Origin: Lutjanus erythropterus
Taxonomy: Eukaryota; Chordata; Actinopteri; Lutjaniformes; Lutjanidae
Assembly: GCA_020091685.1 (NCBI GenBank)
Contig: CM034601.1
Location: forward strand, 39,392,034 to 39,456,033
Direction: 5' to 3'
DNA: 64,000 bases
This document shows positions 12,201 to 21,812 of this stretch, in pieces. Every line of letters begins with the position of its first letter. Positions within the stretch are counted from its first letter, which is position 1. The notes under the pieces are model-generated. The model had not been told where the DNA came from. It saw only the letters and a program-made list of their open reading frames with translations, and searched no databases. Made by a program: the position numbers and the translations under genes.

Positions 12201-15200
12201 CGTAAGACTTGTTGCCAATAGTCATCAGGCAACGTGGTTCCAAGCTCTCGCTCCCAAGAATCCTTGGAGCCGAGTGTTGGGCTATCAACAGCAGAGTTGA
12301 TAAGGCTGTAAATGGAAGAAATTAGCTGTTTTTTTTTTCAGGATCAAGGGCCAGCACAGCGTCTACCAGAGTTTCTGGAGGACGGCTAGGGAATTTGGGG
12401 TTCTGATTTCGAATGAAATGTCTTAGCTGAAAAAAACGAAATAGGTGGGATTTAGGTAAGTCAAATTTCTTTGAGAGCTCAGAAAAGGAGTTTAGAGGAT
12501 GCAAGTTCCATCTCCAACCATGCGGGGCGCATGTCGCCTGCTGTTTTGTTGATCCAATATAAAAGTTTATGAATATTGCAAGACCAGTAATAGTGTAAGA
12601 AATTAGGCAATGCCAAGCCACCAACAGCTTTAGGGAGCTGTGGCACTGATTTCCTGATGTGTGGATTTTTATTGCTCCAGAGGAATGAACTTAGTAATTG
12701 ATCCAGCAATCTAAAAAATGACTTCTTGATCAGTACGGGGATATGCGAAAAAAGATATAAAAACTTAGGTAAAACAATCATTTTAACCAGACTGTCTCGA
12801 CCTACTAGGGATAATGGGAGACCAGCCCATCTGTCGAAATCTAATTTACACCTCTCAAAGAGAGGAGGAAAATTTTGGGAGAAAAGTCGATTGATTGAAT
12901 TAGTAATGAACACCCGCAAATATTTAAACCCATCTGAAGCATATTTGAAAGGGAAGAAAGTCTGGGGCATGTTTTTGGCCTGATAATTGAGGGGAACAAT
13001 TTCACTCTTGTGGAGGTTCAGTTTATACCCTGAGTAGAGCCCAAATTTGTCGAAGATACTGAGAACCACAGGGAGGGAGACAACTGGGTTGGACATGTAT
13101 AAAAGGATGTCGTCAGCGTACAGCGATAATTTATGAACCTTCTCCCCCCAGGTGATGCCCTCAAACCCACCCTCCTGATGCAGCCAGATAGCTAGAGGTT
13201 CAATAGCCAGGGCAAATAAGAAGGGGGAAAGAGGGCAACCCTGTGAATATTTTATTTCTGCTAGAAATCTTCCGGCAGTGCTTTGAGACAGCAGCAGTAG
13301 CATGCCTTTAAGCCAGACTTAGGACATTTGGAATGGCTCATAGTTTTAATCAAACAGCCTCGGTCAGATACGCTGGCATTGTCTAAATGTATTGAATGTA
13401 GCAAGCATTTAGCAGCCAATGAGCCAATTATCTTTTATCCAGAGCTATAGGGAGACTGGATATTGGACTTAGATTTACCAGGTGGCCAGAGACAGGACTC
13501 CTAATGAATGCCAATGTTGCTCCATATCTGCTGGCAACTGTTTGCTAAAAATTTCACCACATTTGCTACCCCCAAGTGTCCCAGAAATCTGTTATTTCAC
13601 ATATAGGAGACAATAAGTGTACATTGGGATGGGATAATGGTTGTATGTTTGCTTACAGGGGAAGCTGGATGGATGTGTGGGAGCTGATGTCTCAGGTGTG
13701 CAGGGATGAGGTGGTCGTCATCGACAGTGCTTGTCTCTTAGAGACGCTGGAGACATACTTGCGTAAACACAGGTAATGTGTGGCTATCACAGCCTTTATT
13801 TTCTCTCTTTGAAATGTGATGTTCAAGGTTTAAAGAGATCGGGATTAAATTCATTCTACTGTTGTCTACAGGTTTTGCACTGACTGTAAGAATAAAGTGT
13901 TGAGGGCATACAACATCCTGGTGGGGGAGCTTGACTGCAGTAAAGAGAAGGGGTACTGCGCTGCTTTGTATGAGGGACTCTGCTGTTGTCCCCATGAACG
14001 CCACATCCACGTGTGCTGCGAGACTGACTTCATCGCTCACCTCCTCGGCCGGGCAGAGCCTGAATTTGCAGGAGGCTACGAGTAAGTAAAGATTTAAACA
14101 GTGAGTGCTACAGAGCTCACTTTCACCACTGATGAACTCAATTTCATTTGAAGAATCAAAGTAAACCATTGCACACTGAGCTGACTTTATTGTGACGTTA
14201 TTAAGAACAAACATGTTCCACCTGTGGCTTCTGCAGGTTTGCTCAGCAAAATGACATGAGCACTCACAGGTGGGATAAATACACATAGATCACATGACTG
14301 ATTCATTCATTCATTCATTCATTTTCTGTAACCGCTTATTCCGTAAGGGTCGCGGGCTGCTGGAGCCTATCCCAGCTGACATTGGGCGGGAGGTGGGGTT
14401 CACCCTGGACAAGTCGCCAGTTCATCACAGGGCTGACACATAGACACTCACATTCACACCTACGAGTCACCAGTTAACCTAGCATGCATGTCTTTGGACT
14501 GTGGGAGGAAGCCGGAGAACCCAGAGAGAACCCACGCAGACACGGGGAGAACATGCAAACTCTGCACAGAAAGGCCCCTTCTTGCTGTGAGGCGGCAGTG
14601 CTAACCACTGCACCACCATGCCGCCCCACATGACTGATTATCACATTCATCTCACTTCGTTTTTCAATATTGCAACATTTTTCAAAAAAAAAAAAAACAT
14701 CCAAAAAACTTGACAATGTCTTTATGCAAAAAATAATTTCTCTAAAAACACAACAAGGTTAATACAGAGTTACAAGAATCATACTGCTTTACATTATTTA
14801 AATTAACCCTATTATACAACTGACTGGATGCTAAAAATCTTGAGAAAAATAGACCAGGTCCTACACCTGTTCCTCTGCACCACTAAATGTGTGGCACATC
14901 TCCCCATAAGAGCCTAAATTACCTGTAGAGAGAGAGATGAATTAAGATTCATATTCATATCATAGACAGAAAACAAGTCAAATCCTGTGTTTCATTAAGT
15001 TCATAGGTTATTCATAGGTTAAAAGCTGGTAAATCACATAGCCCACTCTTGGGAAGTAGCAGAGCCATGTGTTTTCTACATGTAGTGTCTAGCCGTGGCA
15101 TAGACCGTGTTTCCATTTCTAATGACAGCCTTATTTTCAGCTACTCCCAATTTGAGATGAGGCTTCGTTTGGCCCACACACATTGTCTGATAATTCTGCT

Positions 15201-18200
15201 TCTCTTAAAACAAAAATAAGGTGTAGATGATGATAAATGATTCAACTTGGGTCACCTTCTAGGATTTTCCAGTGTTTGTTTATAATCTGTTTGACTTGTA
15301 TAGAGGCTGTACAGTATTCAGTTTTCAGTTTGGTTAGGGAGAAGATTCAATAGTTCTTCGCTCTTGTTTTGTTGACTTTTTCAATAGCTTGATCAATAAG
15401 TGTCTAGTTATGTCTCCCTTGTCTAAAACGTTGGGACATTCTTTTAGCCTTGATTTGATAATCTTCAGTTTCATTTGAGTCATTTTCTATCATCTCGCGT
15501 TCTTTTCAGTGTGCGTCTACATTTAGCTGATGATGGTGGGTTTTGTTTTTAAGACGCAGAGAGAGACATGCCAAGACCATTGACATTGCACAAGAAGAAG
15601 TCCTGACCTGTCTGGGTATTCACCTCTACGAGCGCCTGCACAGGATGTGGCAGAAACTACGAGCGGAGGAGCAGACCTGGCAGATATTGTTCCATTTGGG
15701 AGTCGATGCACTACGCAAAAGTTTTGAGGTACCCAACTTCTAAGCCAGTGTGTGTGTGGTATCGTTTTAAACTGATTTATCAGATGATCAATGCATAATG
15801 TATCTGTTTCCATGCTCCCCCTAGATGGCGGTGGAGAAAATGCAAGGGATCAGTCGGCTAGAGCAGTTTGTTGAGGAGCTGTCTGAGGAGGAGCGGGCCA
15901 AAGAGCTGAAGCAGGAGAAAAAGAGGCAAAAGCGAAAAAATAGACGCAAAAACAAGTGTGGCTTCGACATGACTGAACAGGAGGCAGAGGACAAGGAGAA
16001 GAATCTGGACGAGGTAATCCTCCTCCGACAGTGCAGGTCAAGATCCCCTCATCTCATCTGTTTGCCTTTATTTACATGTGGCCCACTGGTGTGTTACAGG
16101 GTTCTCTTGAGTCTGTTGAGAGCTCTTGCAAAGTCTGTGGTAGCCACGATGAGGAGGAGGAGACCGGGTGTGATGAGAACGTTGCTGCCAGTGGAAGCAC
16201 TTCCTGTAGCTGCCCAGACAACACCAAACAGGGTAAAAATGCACACAGACTAAAGCTCACACTTTTTCAAACAGGCAAGTTTGCTACCTATTGTGTAATG
16301 TGATGCAGAACCCAAAATGCGTCCACACACTTCCTCTCAGATGCTTCGGTGTCTGTGATTATCAGATCAGCCCGGCTTTACTAGTGTCTTCCTTCATTTT
16401 TATTTATTAGCTCAGCTTACTGAAAGGTTAATAGGCCATGGAATAGGTCAAGCTGATGGTGCCCTCTGCTGGACTTCTTCAAACTACTTCAAACAGTCTG
16501 ATACACAAAGAGAAGGTATAGTTTTAACCCAAACAGCTCATTAAAAGTCAAAAATATTATTTTTTAAACAAAAGTTCAGATTTGGAATATAAAGTGACAG
16601 CCCTAACAAGGAGGCACAAACCATTAACAGGGTTCTGATGTGTGCTGGAAATCCTTTAAAACACTTGAATTTTAATTTAAATGTAAAGTTTTCAAAGTGC
16701 TTCAGTTTCAGAGAAAGTGCCTGAAACTGCTTCAAATTGTATTACATTCATAATAAATCTCTCTTTGAGTTTGCTATTTAGATAAAGAAATAAAATAAGA
16801 CAGAGAGTCTAATTGCTTTTACCTTTCATTCAAAATTGAAGTTTGGCGCTCAGCAGTTGTGGCCACATGTAGGCCGTTTTTTCACCTGTAGTTTGATTCA
16901 TTTAGTCCAGACCAAAAGGAATTAAAAGAACCATTGTTGCATTTTAGTCCTACTCAGGTTCGTGTTCACATTTACTTTTTATGAATGAACCAAGAAGAGG
17001 AAACATGATATTTTACAGGTAACTCATTAATTGGACACTTTTAGTGATTGTCATCCTGCATCATCAGGACCCACATGGGAAAATCAAATTCCCATGACTG
17101 ACAGAGATTTATGCAGCACTTTCATGCTTCAGATGTGTATAGCTCAGCTCACAAAAAATAACCAATTATAAGCATTATTCAGTAAATCAGGGCATGTTAT
17201 GAATGAGTGACAAGTAGAAACAGGACGAAAAGGAGGCATCTTGTAGACGACAGCACATTGAGCACCTGTGTGCACCTTTCTGACCTGCTGTGACTCTAAT
17301 GTGTGTAATGTCCACACAGAGACAGTGTGCTGCAGCACTGCGTCTGACAGCTCTACTGTAGATCCTTAAGTATGCACTGGCAGAAGTGCTGGGAGGAGAA
17401 GGAAAGGATAAGAAGAAAACACTGGGGTTTTTGTTTTCCTTCATTTAGAGAGAGAAAGTGAGGGAGGGATAGGGACAGCACATCTGCCTTTCACCGACTT
17501 TTTCATGTGTGTAACATTCAGTTGTATTACTGCGGGATCACTGTCACACACTTTTTAATTGGGCAAAGCATACAGAGTAGGATACAATTATGTTAGTATT
17601 AACAGCTTTTGGCCTGTTAATCAGGGAAAATATCCACACTTTCATAAATATAGTCTTGTATATACAGTGGCCTCCTGAACAGGTGTAATGATCAACAGAT
17701 GGATTTATTAGCAGTTTAGGCTTTGAAATCATGCTAAAATCACATCTGCTATCATAAAATCCTGTGGTTGGATTGTTTGCTTTCATATCACAAACGAACC
17801 ACACCAGAATTTTGTTTCCACCACTCAGAGACCCACCTTTTCAGGCGGACTTGGTCCGGTTCTTTAGACCGCAGCAGGGTTCGATTGACAGCAGGACAAG
17901 GGCCTGTTTTAACTGGACCAAATGAGGCAGGGGGGTGAAAACGCCTTCAATGTCATCTTTCAGTCTTTGTTGATGTGCGCCTTCTGATGGAACAGTGTTG
18001 CAGAACTTGAAAGCTTGAAAACAAAAAAAAACAGACAAAAATATTATTTTGTTTAAATGAAAAGGATTTGATTGAATTTGTCTAGAAATTGTTTGAGTGA
18101 TTGTTTCATATCAGTTCATCCAGGTTATATAGATGCCAAGGCTACTTACAGAGAGAGGTGTAACATAAGAGTTTGTCAGGTTTTGCTTTAATGTCTGTCA

Positions 18201-21080
18201 CGAAACATAACTTTAGCTGTTTATAGTACAGTAACATCTAAATTAATGCAATGAGGAAATGAAATCAAGTAATTATGAGCAAAATATATGTGTGTGCGCA
18301 CATGCTTGCATACTTAACCACAGCTGGAAGGTGCTGGAGAAGCTTGAAAATGCATGAACACCTGTTTGTCTGTGGAGGTTACTGCATTAGTAAGACAAAT
18401 GTATTGTAAGGACAAATAATTAGCTTGAAAATGTGCATTTTTCTATGTGTCTCTCCAGATTTGTCCCCCCACAGCAATGGTAGTGACTGCGGCTACTCCT
18501 CAAGTATGGAGGGCAGTGAGACAGGATCGCGGGAGGGATCTGACATCGCCTGCTCTGAGGGCATATGCAACCACGATGAAGCAGGTCTGGTCTGAGAGGC
18601 TCTAGAATGCTGAGACCATTTCACAATCTTTTAAACGTACAGTATAGTGTTGTGAGTCTATTTTCTCACTGTGGTCTTGTTTGTCTTCTGACAGGAGATG
18701 AATCAAATGTCCACCACTGTGCTGACGACAAAGAGGAGGATGGGACAGACAGTTGTGTTGACTGCTGGCCACACTCTGAGGAAAACACTCAATGCAAGAG
18801 TAAAAAGAAGAAAAGGAAGGGCAAGGGTTTATGCAACAGTCAGGTGAGAAGACTGTATGATTCATATGCTGTATGCAGAATATTTCCAGCTTAGTATCAA
18901 ATAAAGAGTTTACATTTCCTGTCTGCAGGGACAAAAGGGTGAAGGTTGTATGCCAGAGGGGAACACAACAGGCCACAGTCCACCATCATCACACACCTGC
19001 CGAACCAAAGAAATCTTTTCCTCCTTATGTGGTGATACATTTGCCAGCATTGCACTACGGTTACCATGGACAGTACGTCAGAAGAACCTCAGCCGTCATT
19101 CAAGTCCTCCAGAGGCAAACATCAGTCTCGTGGAACTTCTGGTTAGTGACAAATGTAGTTTAAAACTCAAAAAATACATCTTTCTCACAAGAGACAATTT
19201 GACTTGTTATAGTTGAACAAGTAGAGTTTGCAACTGATAACATTAATGATGGCTGTCTTTTATTTAGCTTAGCCAGTAAGCCGTGCTAGTAAGCTAATGT
19301 GCTGAGTGGCAGGGCCCAAAAACTGGCACACCTAAGTACTGTATGTCTGCTGTACGAAAGGTCTAAAGTTGATGCTTTAGAAGAAAATAAAGAGCTTGTA
19401 ATCTTGATATTTAACAACTAAATTCCACCAGGCAGGGCTGTGTTGCATCATGGCTGCACTGCAGCATCAGGAGCTGATCACTGTCATTCTATGCCATGTT
19501 TATGACTCCATCAGCAGCACCCAGTGCGTCCCTGAAGCAGCTCTCAACTTAAGATGCGCACCAAGTCTATTTTTGACAGATGCTGCGTCAATTATCACAG
19601 AGAGCGAGCAGACAGGAAGACAGACACAAATAAAGCAGAGAGAATCTGGTCAGTTTTCAAAATAAAAGACCTCGTGCAGACTTGAGATCATAATGATAGA
19701 TGGAAAACAAACTACTTATCCATCGTAGAAACGCAAAGAGCAAGAGGACCAAATCAACAAAATCTGAGCAAAGAAACATAATCAGGCAGGCAAAACACTC
19801 CACTTCTGAAACGCTGCTGGTCGTGGCATGCAGTTGTGTGTAGGATGGATCAAAATAATGGTGCAGATGTGCTGTGCTTAGTGAAATCAACCAGTAAAGG
19901 GATATTTCAGATTATTTGATGTGGACTTGTATGAGATAGTTGTTGATAGTCAGTGTATTACTGACAGTAGATGAGTTGACACATCCTCAGTTAAGAGAAG
20001 AAGAGAGCATCACTAGAACAGAAACTAAGTGATGTACTGCTGTGGACAGGGACAACAATAAAAGGTATTAGCCACTTAAAACATGTCTACTTAAAAGAAT
20101 CTATATCAGTGTAAGGTTACGCTTCATGTAGACTATTCTCACAGATTTACCTTGCTGCCAGACAGCCTTTCCCAACAGGAAATTGCTATCATATAAGACA
20201 GTTATTGCTCCCTCCAAACCATCCAGACTCCATGAGCAAATCAATCATTTTACCACACAGAACACAGGAGTTTCTGTTCTACCGCTGCCTTGATCTGTTA
20301 GTTACTTTGTGTTATTGTGTGATTTTGGTGAATCCAAACTATCATTTTCAAAACACCATAAAGTGAAATCACCAAGTCACACCATAACACAAACAAACTA
20401 AAAGATCGAGGCAGCTGTAGATCAGCAACTCCCTGTGTTTTGTGAGGTAAAATGATTTTGCTTGTGGAAATTGGTTGGTTTGGAGAGAGCGATTCTTAGC
20501 TTATTTAACAGTGATCTCCCCTCAGAAAAGGCTGTCTGACGCAAACTAAAGCCACATTTAGAAAATATTGCGAATATAGTGTATATAAAAATATACAATT
20601 AATAATTATTTTTGAAGTGGCTAAAATACCTTTTGCTGCAGACCCTGTCCACAGCTGTACTGTGCTTAGCTTCCAAGCTGGTGCCCCTCTCTGCTTCTCT
20701 TAACTGGGGGTATGCTGTCCATCATCTACTGTAGCTCATATACTGACTATTGACAATTGTGTGACACAACCCCACATCAAATAATGAAAATTATCCCTGT
20801 AATTACATGATACTTTTTTATAAGTATGAATGAAAACATTGTATTGAACGTTGTACTGGTTGTGTTCCTAATACAGGATGATTCAGAGGTGACTTCAGAT
20901 GAAGAGAATTGTCTGACACAAGATGAAATCCAAGCATTTTTAGAAAGAAACCAGTCCTTCTACAACAACCGCCACCAGTACCGACAGCTCCTGAAAGAGA
21001 AGTTCACCAACTACTGTCGGGCCACTGAGCGGAGTAAGCCGGTCTGTGGAAAGTGGTTCGCCACCACCAGTGTCAACTAA
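3113..21080 (+). CDS. ggnbp2: gametogenetin-binding protein 2 (complete, 13 coding exons)
   Basis: Coding exons join 3113-3205, 5668-5748, 5897-6150, 6983-7081, 13659-13772, 13872-14081, 15554-15728, 15825-16013, 16100-16232, 18459-18584, 18695-18843, 18929-19141 and 20877-21080: 2040 nt, 679 residues plus TAA. All junctions are GT-AG and phases agree, which is strong evidence the gene is intact. The product is recognised as GGNBP2 (ZNF403; about 697 residues in human) from near-identical blocks such as PCVGCRRSVERLF, RFCTDCKNKVLRAYNIL and GYSSSMEGSETGSREGSD. Visible features: Cys/His clusters likely to bind metal (PCVGC in exon 4; FCTDC and CCCPHERHIHVCC in exon 7); an acidic helix running into a basic stretch at about 374-386 (KKRQKRKNRRKNK, nuclear-signal-like); a second basic run at about 528-535; and an LxxLL motif (LVELL, 608-612) before an acidic tail. 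In mammals the protein binds gametogenetin and is linked to spermatogenesis, placental development and tumour suppression. Its biochemical activity is unsettled. The middle and C-terminal part (exons 10, 12, 13) is least conserved. Confidence 0.97.
3519..4532. repeat. TTAA-flanked MITE in ggnbp2 intron 2
   Basis: TTAA followed by AGGGATATTTGACACTTTTG is mirrored by GAAAAGTGCCAAATTTTCCCT and TTAA at 4529-4532. The matched inverted ends continue for about 30 bases. A second repeat, with a CAATTAATTGAATCATTG-type core, sits inside at about 4037-4200, so it is probably nested. Remaining intron 2 (3206-5667) holds nothing else besides the hAT-like copy at 4772. Confidence 0.7.
4772..5588 (-). mobile_element. 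truncated non-autonomous hAT-like element (copy A)
   Basis: Begins TAGAGATGCACCGATTGCAA and is the reverse complement of the element at 41551-42396 across almost its whole length. It stops at GACCGGCC (5588), so it lacks the terminal roughly 75 bases seen in the other copy. It lies in ggnbp2 intron 2, 35-80 bases before exon 3, and contains no recognisable transposase. Confidence 0.75.
5668..5748 (+). CDS. ggnbp2: ggnbp2 exon 3 (residues 32-58)
   Basis: The acceptor TTGTCAG ends at 5667 and the donor GTGAGT starts at 5749. It is 81 nt, phase 0 to phase 0, starting MVMEFPDSVMDV. The first residues fit the family (human MVMEFPDNVLNLDG, from memory); the later half is divergent. The ATG at the exon edge is internal. 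Confidence 0.92.
5897..6150 (+). CDS. ggnbp2: ggnbp2 exon 4 (residues 59-143)
   Basis: The acceptor TTTTAG ends at 5896 and the donor GTAAGA begins at 6151. The exon starts YHSKLTQQDLNIALMVTSRE and includes PCVGCRRSVERLF, one of the most conserved blocks of the family with a CxxC pair. It ends in phase 2, leaving GG for exon 5 to complete as Gly. An open frame continuing to 6339 in another frame is incidental. Confidence 0.96.
6211..6746. repeat. hAT-like MITE relic in ggnbp2 intron 4
   Basis: The left end CAGTGCTTCACAAACG and GGGGACCCACTTTTG pairs with the right end GACCCACCTG...CAGTGTTTGGGATGAC. The same family occurs at 21.8-22.3, 27.22-27.87 and 29.72-29.80 kb. A CAACTGATTGATCAATTG-type repeat is embedded at about 6365-6488. 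The rest of intron 4 has no other visible feature. Confidence 0.5.
6983..7081 (+). CDS. ggnbp2: ggnbp2 exon 5 (residues 143-176)
   Basis: The acceptor follows a C/T-rich tract and TTTACAG. The donor GTGAGT starts at 7082. It encodes SKLNDMIDAIPKSKKNKRC and then QLHSLDTHKPKPLG, almost identical to mammalian GGNBP2. It ends in phase 2. Confidence 0.96.
7738..8094. mobile_element. hAT MITE with perfect 8-bp target duplication
   Basis: Terminal inverted repeats TAGGGGTGTCCCGATCC and TATCGGGACATCCCTA are flanked by GTAACTAA on both sides (7730-7737 and 8095-8102). An exact 8-bp duplication is diagnostic of hAT-type insertion. The body is rich in CGATAT palindromes and has no coding capacity. Confidence 0.85.
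8128..9259. mobile_element. non-autonomous hAT-like element
   Basis: The inverted ends CAGTGTTTCCCCTA and TAGGGGAAACACTG are exact over 14 bases. The 1132-bp body has GC-rich, C-run-bearing ends, and its open frames have no recognisable transposase. Flanks share GTAAT, but a clean 8-bp duplication is not seen. It sits inside the interrupted element at 7722-10095. Confidence 0.75.
9536..9788 (+). mobile_element. LINE 3'-end fragment
   Basis: Contains FKGNLKTRLF, which resembles the last residues of L2/Rex-type reverse transcriptases, then an untranslated tail ending GTGCTATATAAATAAAG and an A-run. It breaks the 7722-10095 element relative to the sister copy at 60.07-60.75 kb. Only the 3' end is present, as expected from 5' truncation during target-primed insertion. 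Confidence 0.6.
10506..11051. repeat. TTAA-flanked palindromic MITE (Angel-like)
   Basis: TTAAAGGGATAGTTCACTC pairs with GGGTGAACTGTGCCTTTAA. The arms (ACAGTGTTGCAGAATCTCCC and its mirror AGAGATTCTGTGACACTGT) make most of the element a long imperfect hairpin. It includes a (CA)n tract near 10697-10714 and a T-run near 10886-10905. It is in ggnbp2 intron 5. Confidence 0.75.
11760..13303 (-). mobile_element. 5'-truncated L1-type LINE ORF2 fragment (reverse transcriptase)
   Basis: Minus-strand frames give, from 13303 leftwards, YSQGCPLSPFLFALAIEPLA (RT motif B region) and LYADDILLYM (the YADD catalytic motif), then WAGLPLSLVGRDSLVKM. After a frameshift near 12500 the L1-like KKFDLPKSHLFRFFQLR follows. 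A downstream part carries a Cys-rich CNRC...HAHMFWF tail and LLNWKHPQPPSHN. No endonuclease or ORF1 is present and several frameshifts interrupt it, so it is dead. It is antisense to ggnbp2 in intron 5. Confidence 0.88.
13659..13772 (+). CDS. ggnbp2: ggnbp2 exon 6 (residues 176-214)
   Basis: The acceptor TTACAG ends at 13658 and the donor GTAATG starts at 13773. It encodes GSWMDVWELMSQVCRDEVV and then VIDSACLLETLETYLRKHR. The intron before it is about 6.6 kb and full of mobile elements, yet the reading frame joins exactly. Confidence 0.96.
13872..14081 (+). CDS. ggnbp2: ggnbp2 exon 7, Cys/His-rich (residues 214-284)
   Basis: The acceptor CTACAG ends at 13871 and the donor GTAAGT starts at 14082. 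This is the best conserved exon. It contains RFCTDCKNKVLRAYNIL, GELDCSKEKGYCAALYEG and CCCPHERHIHVCCETDFIAH. The Cys and His spacing suggests zinc binding (inference). It ends FAGGYE, with the Glu codon completed by the first base of exon 8. Confidence 0.97.
14289..14635. repeat. abundant teleost interspersed repeat in ggnbp2 intron 7
   Basis: A (CATT)n start is followed by the very characteristic GAGCCTATCCCAGCTGACAT, CACCCTGGACAAGTCGCCAG and TTTGGACTGTGGGAGGAAGC stretches. I recognise these as a high-copy fish repeat, probably a LINE 3' region; clade not assigned. Intron 7 otherwise (14082-15553) shows nothing distinct. Confidence 0.7.
15554..15728 (+). CDS. ggnbp2: ggnbp2 exon 8 (residues 284-342)
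   Basis: The acceptor TTTAAG ends at 15553 and the donor GTACCC at 15729 is less than ideal after the GT. It encodes RRERHAKTIDIAQEEVLTC, then IHLYERLHRMWQKLRAEEQ and GVDALRKSFE, all matching the family. Confidence 0.96.
15825..16013 (+). CDS. ggnbp2: ggnbp2 exon 9, acidic/basic helix (residues 343-405)
   Basis: The acceptor CCCTAG ends at 15824 and the donor GTAATC starts at 16014. It begins MAVEKMQGISRLEQFVEELS and runs through EEERAKELKQE into KKRQKRKNRRKNKC. This is a probable coiled coil ending in a strongly basic, nuclear-signal-like segment. It is followed by an acidic stretch, EQEAEDKEKNLDE. Confidence 0.95.
16100..16232 (+). CDS. ggnbp2: ggnbp2 exon 10 (residues 406-450)
   Basis: The acceptor GTTACAG ends at 16099 and the donor GTAAAA begins at 16233. 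It encodes a Cys- and acid-rich segment (SSCKVCGSHDEEEE, SCSCPDNTKQ) that matches the human SSCKACGSTED and TSCTCPS positions only loosely. Splice phase 1 joins exon 11 correctly. Confidence 0.92.
16233..18458 (+). other. ggnbp2 intron 10
   Basis: About 2.2 kb with no second gene visible. Related stretches near 16880-16930 and 17780-17890 (GTCCAGACCAAAAGG; GACTTGGTCCGGTTC) may be the two ends of an old element, but the match is too weak to bound it. Confidence 0.4.
18459..18584 (+). CDS. ggnbp2: ggnbp2 exon 11 (residues 450-492)
   Basis: The acceptor CTCCAG ends at 18458 and the donor at 18585 is GTCTGG, the weakest donor of the gene. It encodes SPHSNGSDCGYSSSMEG, SETGSREGSDIAC and EGICNHDEA, a Ser/Gly-rich block nearly identical to mammalian GGNBP2. 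The intron to exon 12 is only 110 bases. Confidence 0.95.
18695..18843 (+). CDS. ggnbp2: ggnbp2 exon 12 (residues 492-541)
   Basis: The acceptor TGACAG ends at 18694 and the donor GTGAGA starts at 18844. It encodes VHHCADDKEEDGTDSCVDCW, then a Ser/Glu linker and KSKKKKRKGKG. The human equivalent is VHHCEDKEDDGDSCVECW followed by a Lys-rich run. A second nuclear-signal-like basic cluster lies at about 528-535. Confidence 0.95.
18929..19141 (+). CDS. ggnbp2: ggnbp2 exon 13, ends with LxxLL (residues 542-612)
   Basis: The acceptor CTGCAG ends at 18928 and the donor GTTAGT starts at 19142. It is the most divergent exon. Only the end, NISLVELL, is clearly alignable with human KSLVELLDESE. LVELL fits the LxxLL nuclear-receptor interaction motif, which is reported for the mammalian protein. 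Phase 0. Confidence 0.9.
19895..20802. repeat. MITE-like element in ggnbp2 intron 13
   Basis: TAAAGGGATATTTCAGATTATTTG and its mirror CAAATAATGAAAATTATCCCTG bound the element. An inner mirrored pair, CTGCTGTGGACAGGG and CCCTGTCCACAGC, recurs at 47.26 and 48.58 kb, marking the same family. It ends about 75 bases before exon 14. Confidence 0.65.
20877..21080 (+). CDS. ggnbp2: ggnbp2 exon 14, last coding exon (residues 613-679)
   Basis: The acceptor ATACAG ends at 20876. It encodes DDSEVTSDEENCLTQDEIQ, then FLERNQSFYNNRHQYRQLLK and KFTNYC, ending TSVN and TAA at 21078-21080. The SDEE...QDEIQ and QSFY.NR.QYRQ patterns match the human C-terminus. Confidence 0.96.
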   Translation, partial: DDSEVTSDEENCLTQDEIQAFLERNQSFYNNRHQYRQLLKEKFTNYCRATERSKPVCGKWFATTSVN

Positions 21081-21640
21081 CTGCACTAATAACATCTCCC
21101 CATCCCCTGGGGAAAAACACTCGTGACCACTGCTGCAACATCTTTAGAAAAGATCATTCTGAACTGAAGTACATTTGGGGTCTTGTTCAGTCATTTCTCC
21201 TTTAAAGTAAATGTGATTTTTATTTTCTGTTGCTCTCTCTTTCTTTTTGCACTTCACAATTTTCCATCTCATTTCTTGGCCACTTTCTCACCTGTAATTG
21301 TTCTCTTTGACCAAGCCTAGCTATTTGTTGTTGGTCTTCTGTAGGGTCATTGGGTAACAGCACAGTGGAATCAGTAATCAGGCTTTGCAAGCTGTGACAT
21401 TAGGGATAAATTTTAGGAGTCTTATTTTATGTATTCTTTTTTTTTCTATTTTGTTTCTCTTTGGTGACACTTCAATGTAGTGGTAAAGGTTGTACCATTA
21501 AATGTGTACAGAAATTCCAAATATAAAGATTTTACAGAGAATAAACATCCATTTGTAATAAAGATTTGGGTGTGATGTTAAGAGCGCAATGTGCAAAATT
21601 TACTAAATAAAGAATATTTATTAATATGCATTATACATTG
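21081..21640 (+). other. ggnbp2: ggnbp2 3' UTR with polyadenylation signals
   Basis: The non-coding tail carries AATAAA at 21540-21545, 21557-21562 and 21606-21611. The last lies before a TG/T-rich stretch (21630-21660) that could be the downstream element. The cleavage site is inferred. Confidence 0.65.
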
Positions 21641-21812
21641 TTGTTGTTTTTTTTTCTTCATCTTATGAGAGCACAAATACATTTTGGTCTTTGAAGAGAA
21701 ATGCATATTCTTTCTTTGAGCTGTTTTTTCTTAGCCTTTACCAAGTCATAAACACTATAAACAGTTTACCAGAACAGGAGCAAGTCCAGCCCTGAGTTTA
21801 GAATATTCTTTA

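Noticed and set aside
13738..14286. 182-residue minus-strand frame
   Set aside because: Antisense shadow of ggnbp2 exon 7 and flanking introns.
14289..14340. (CATT)n run as a CRISPR-like or regulatory array
   Set aside because: Simple repeat heading a known dispersed fish repeat.
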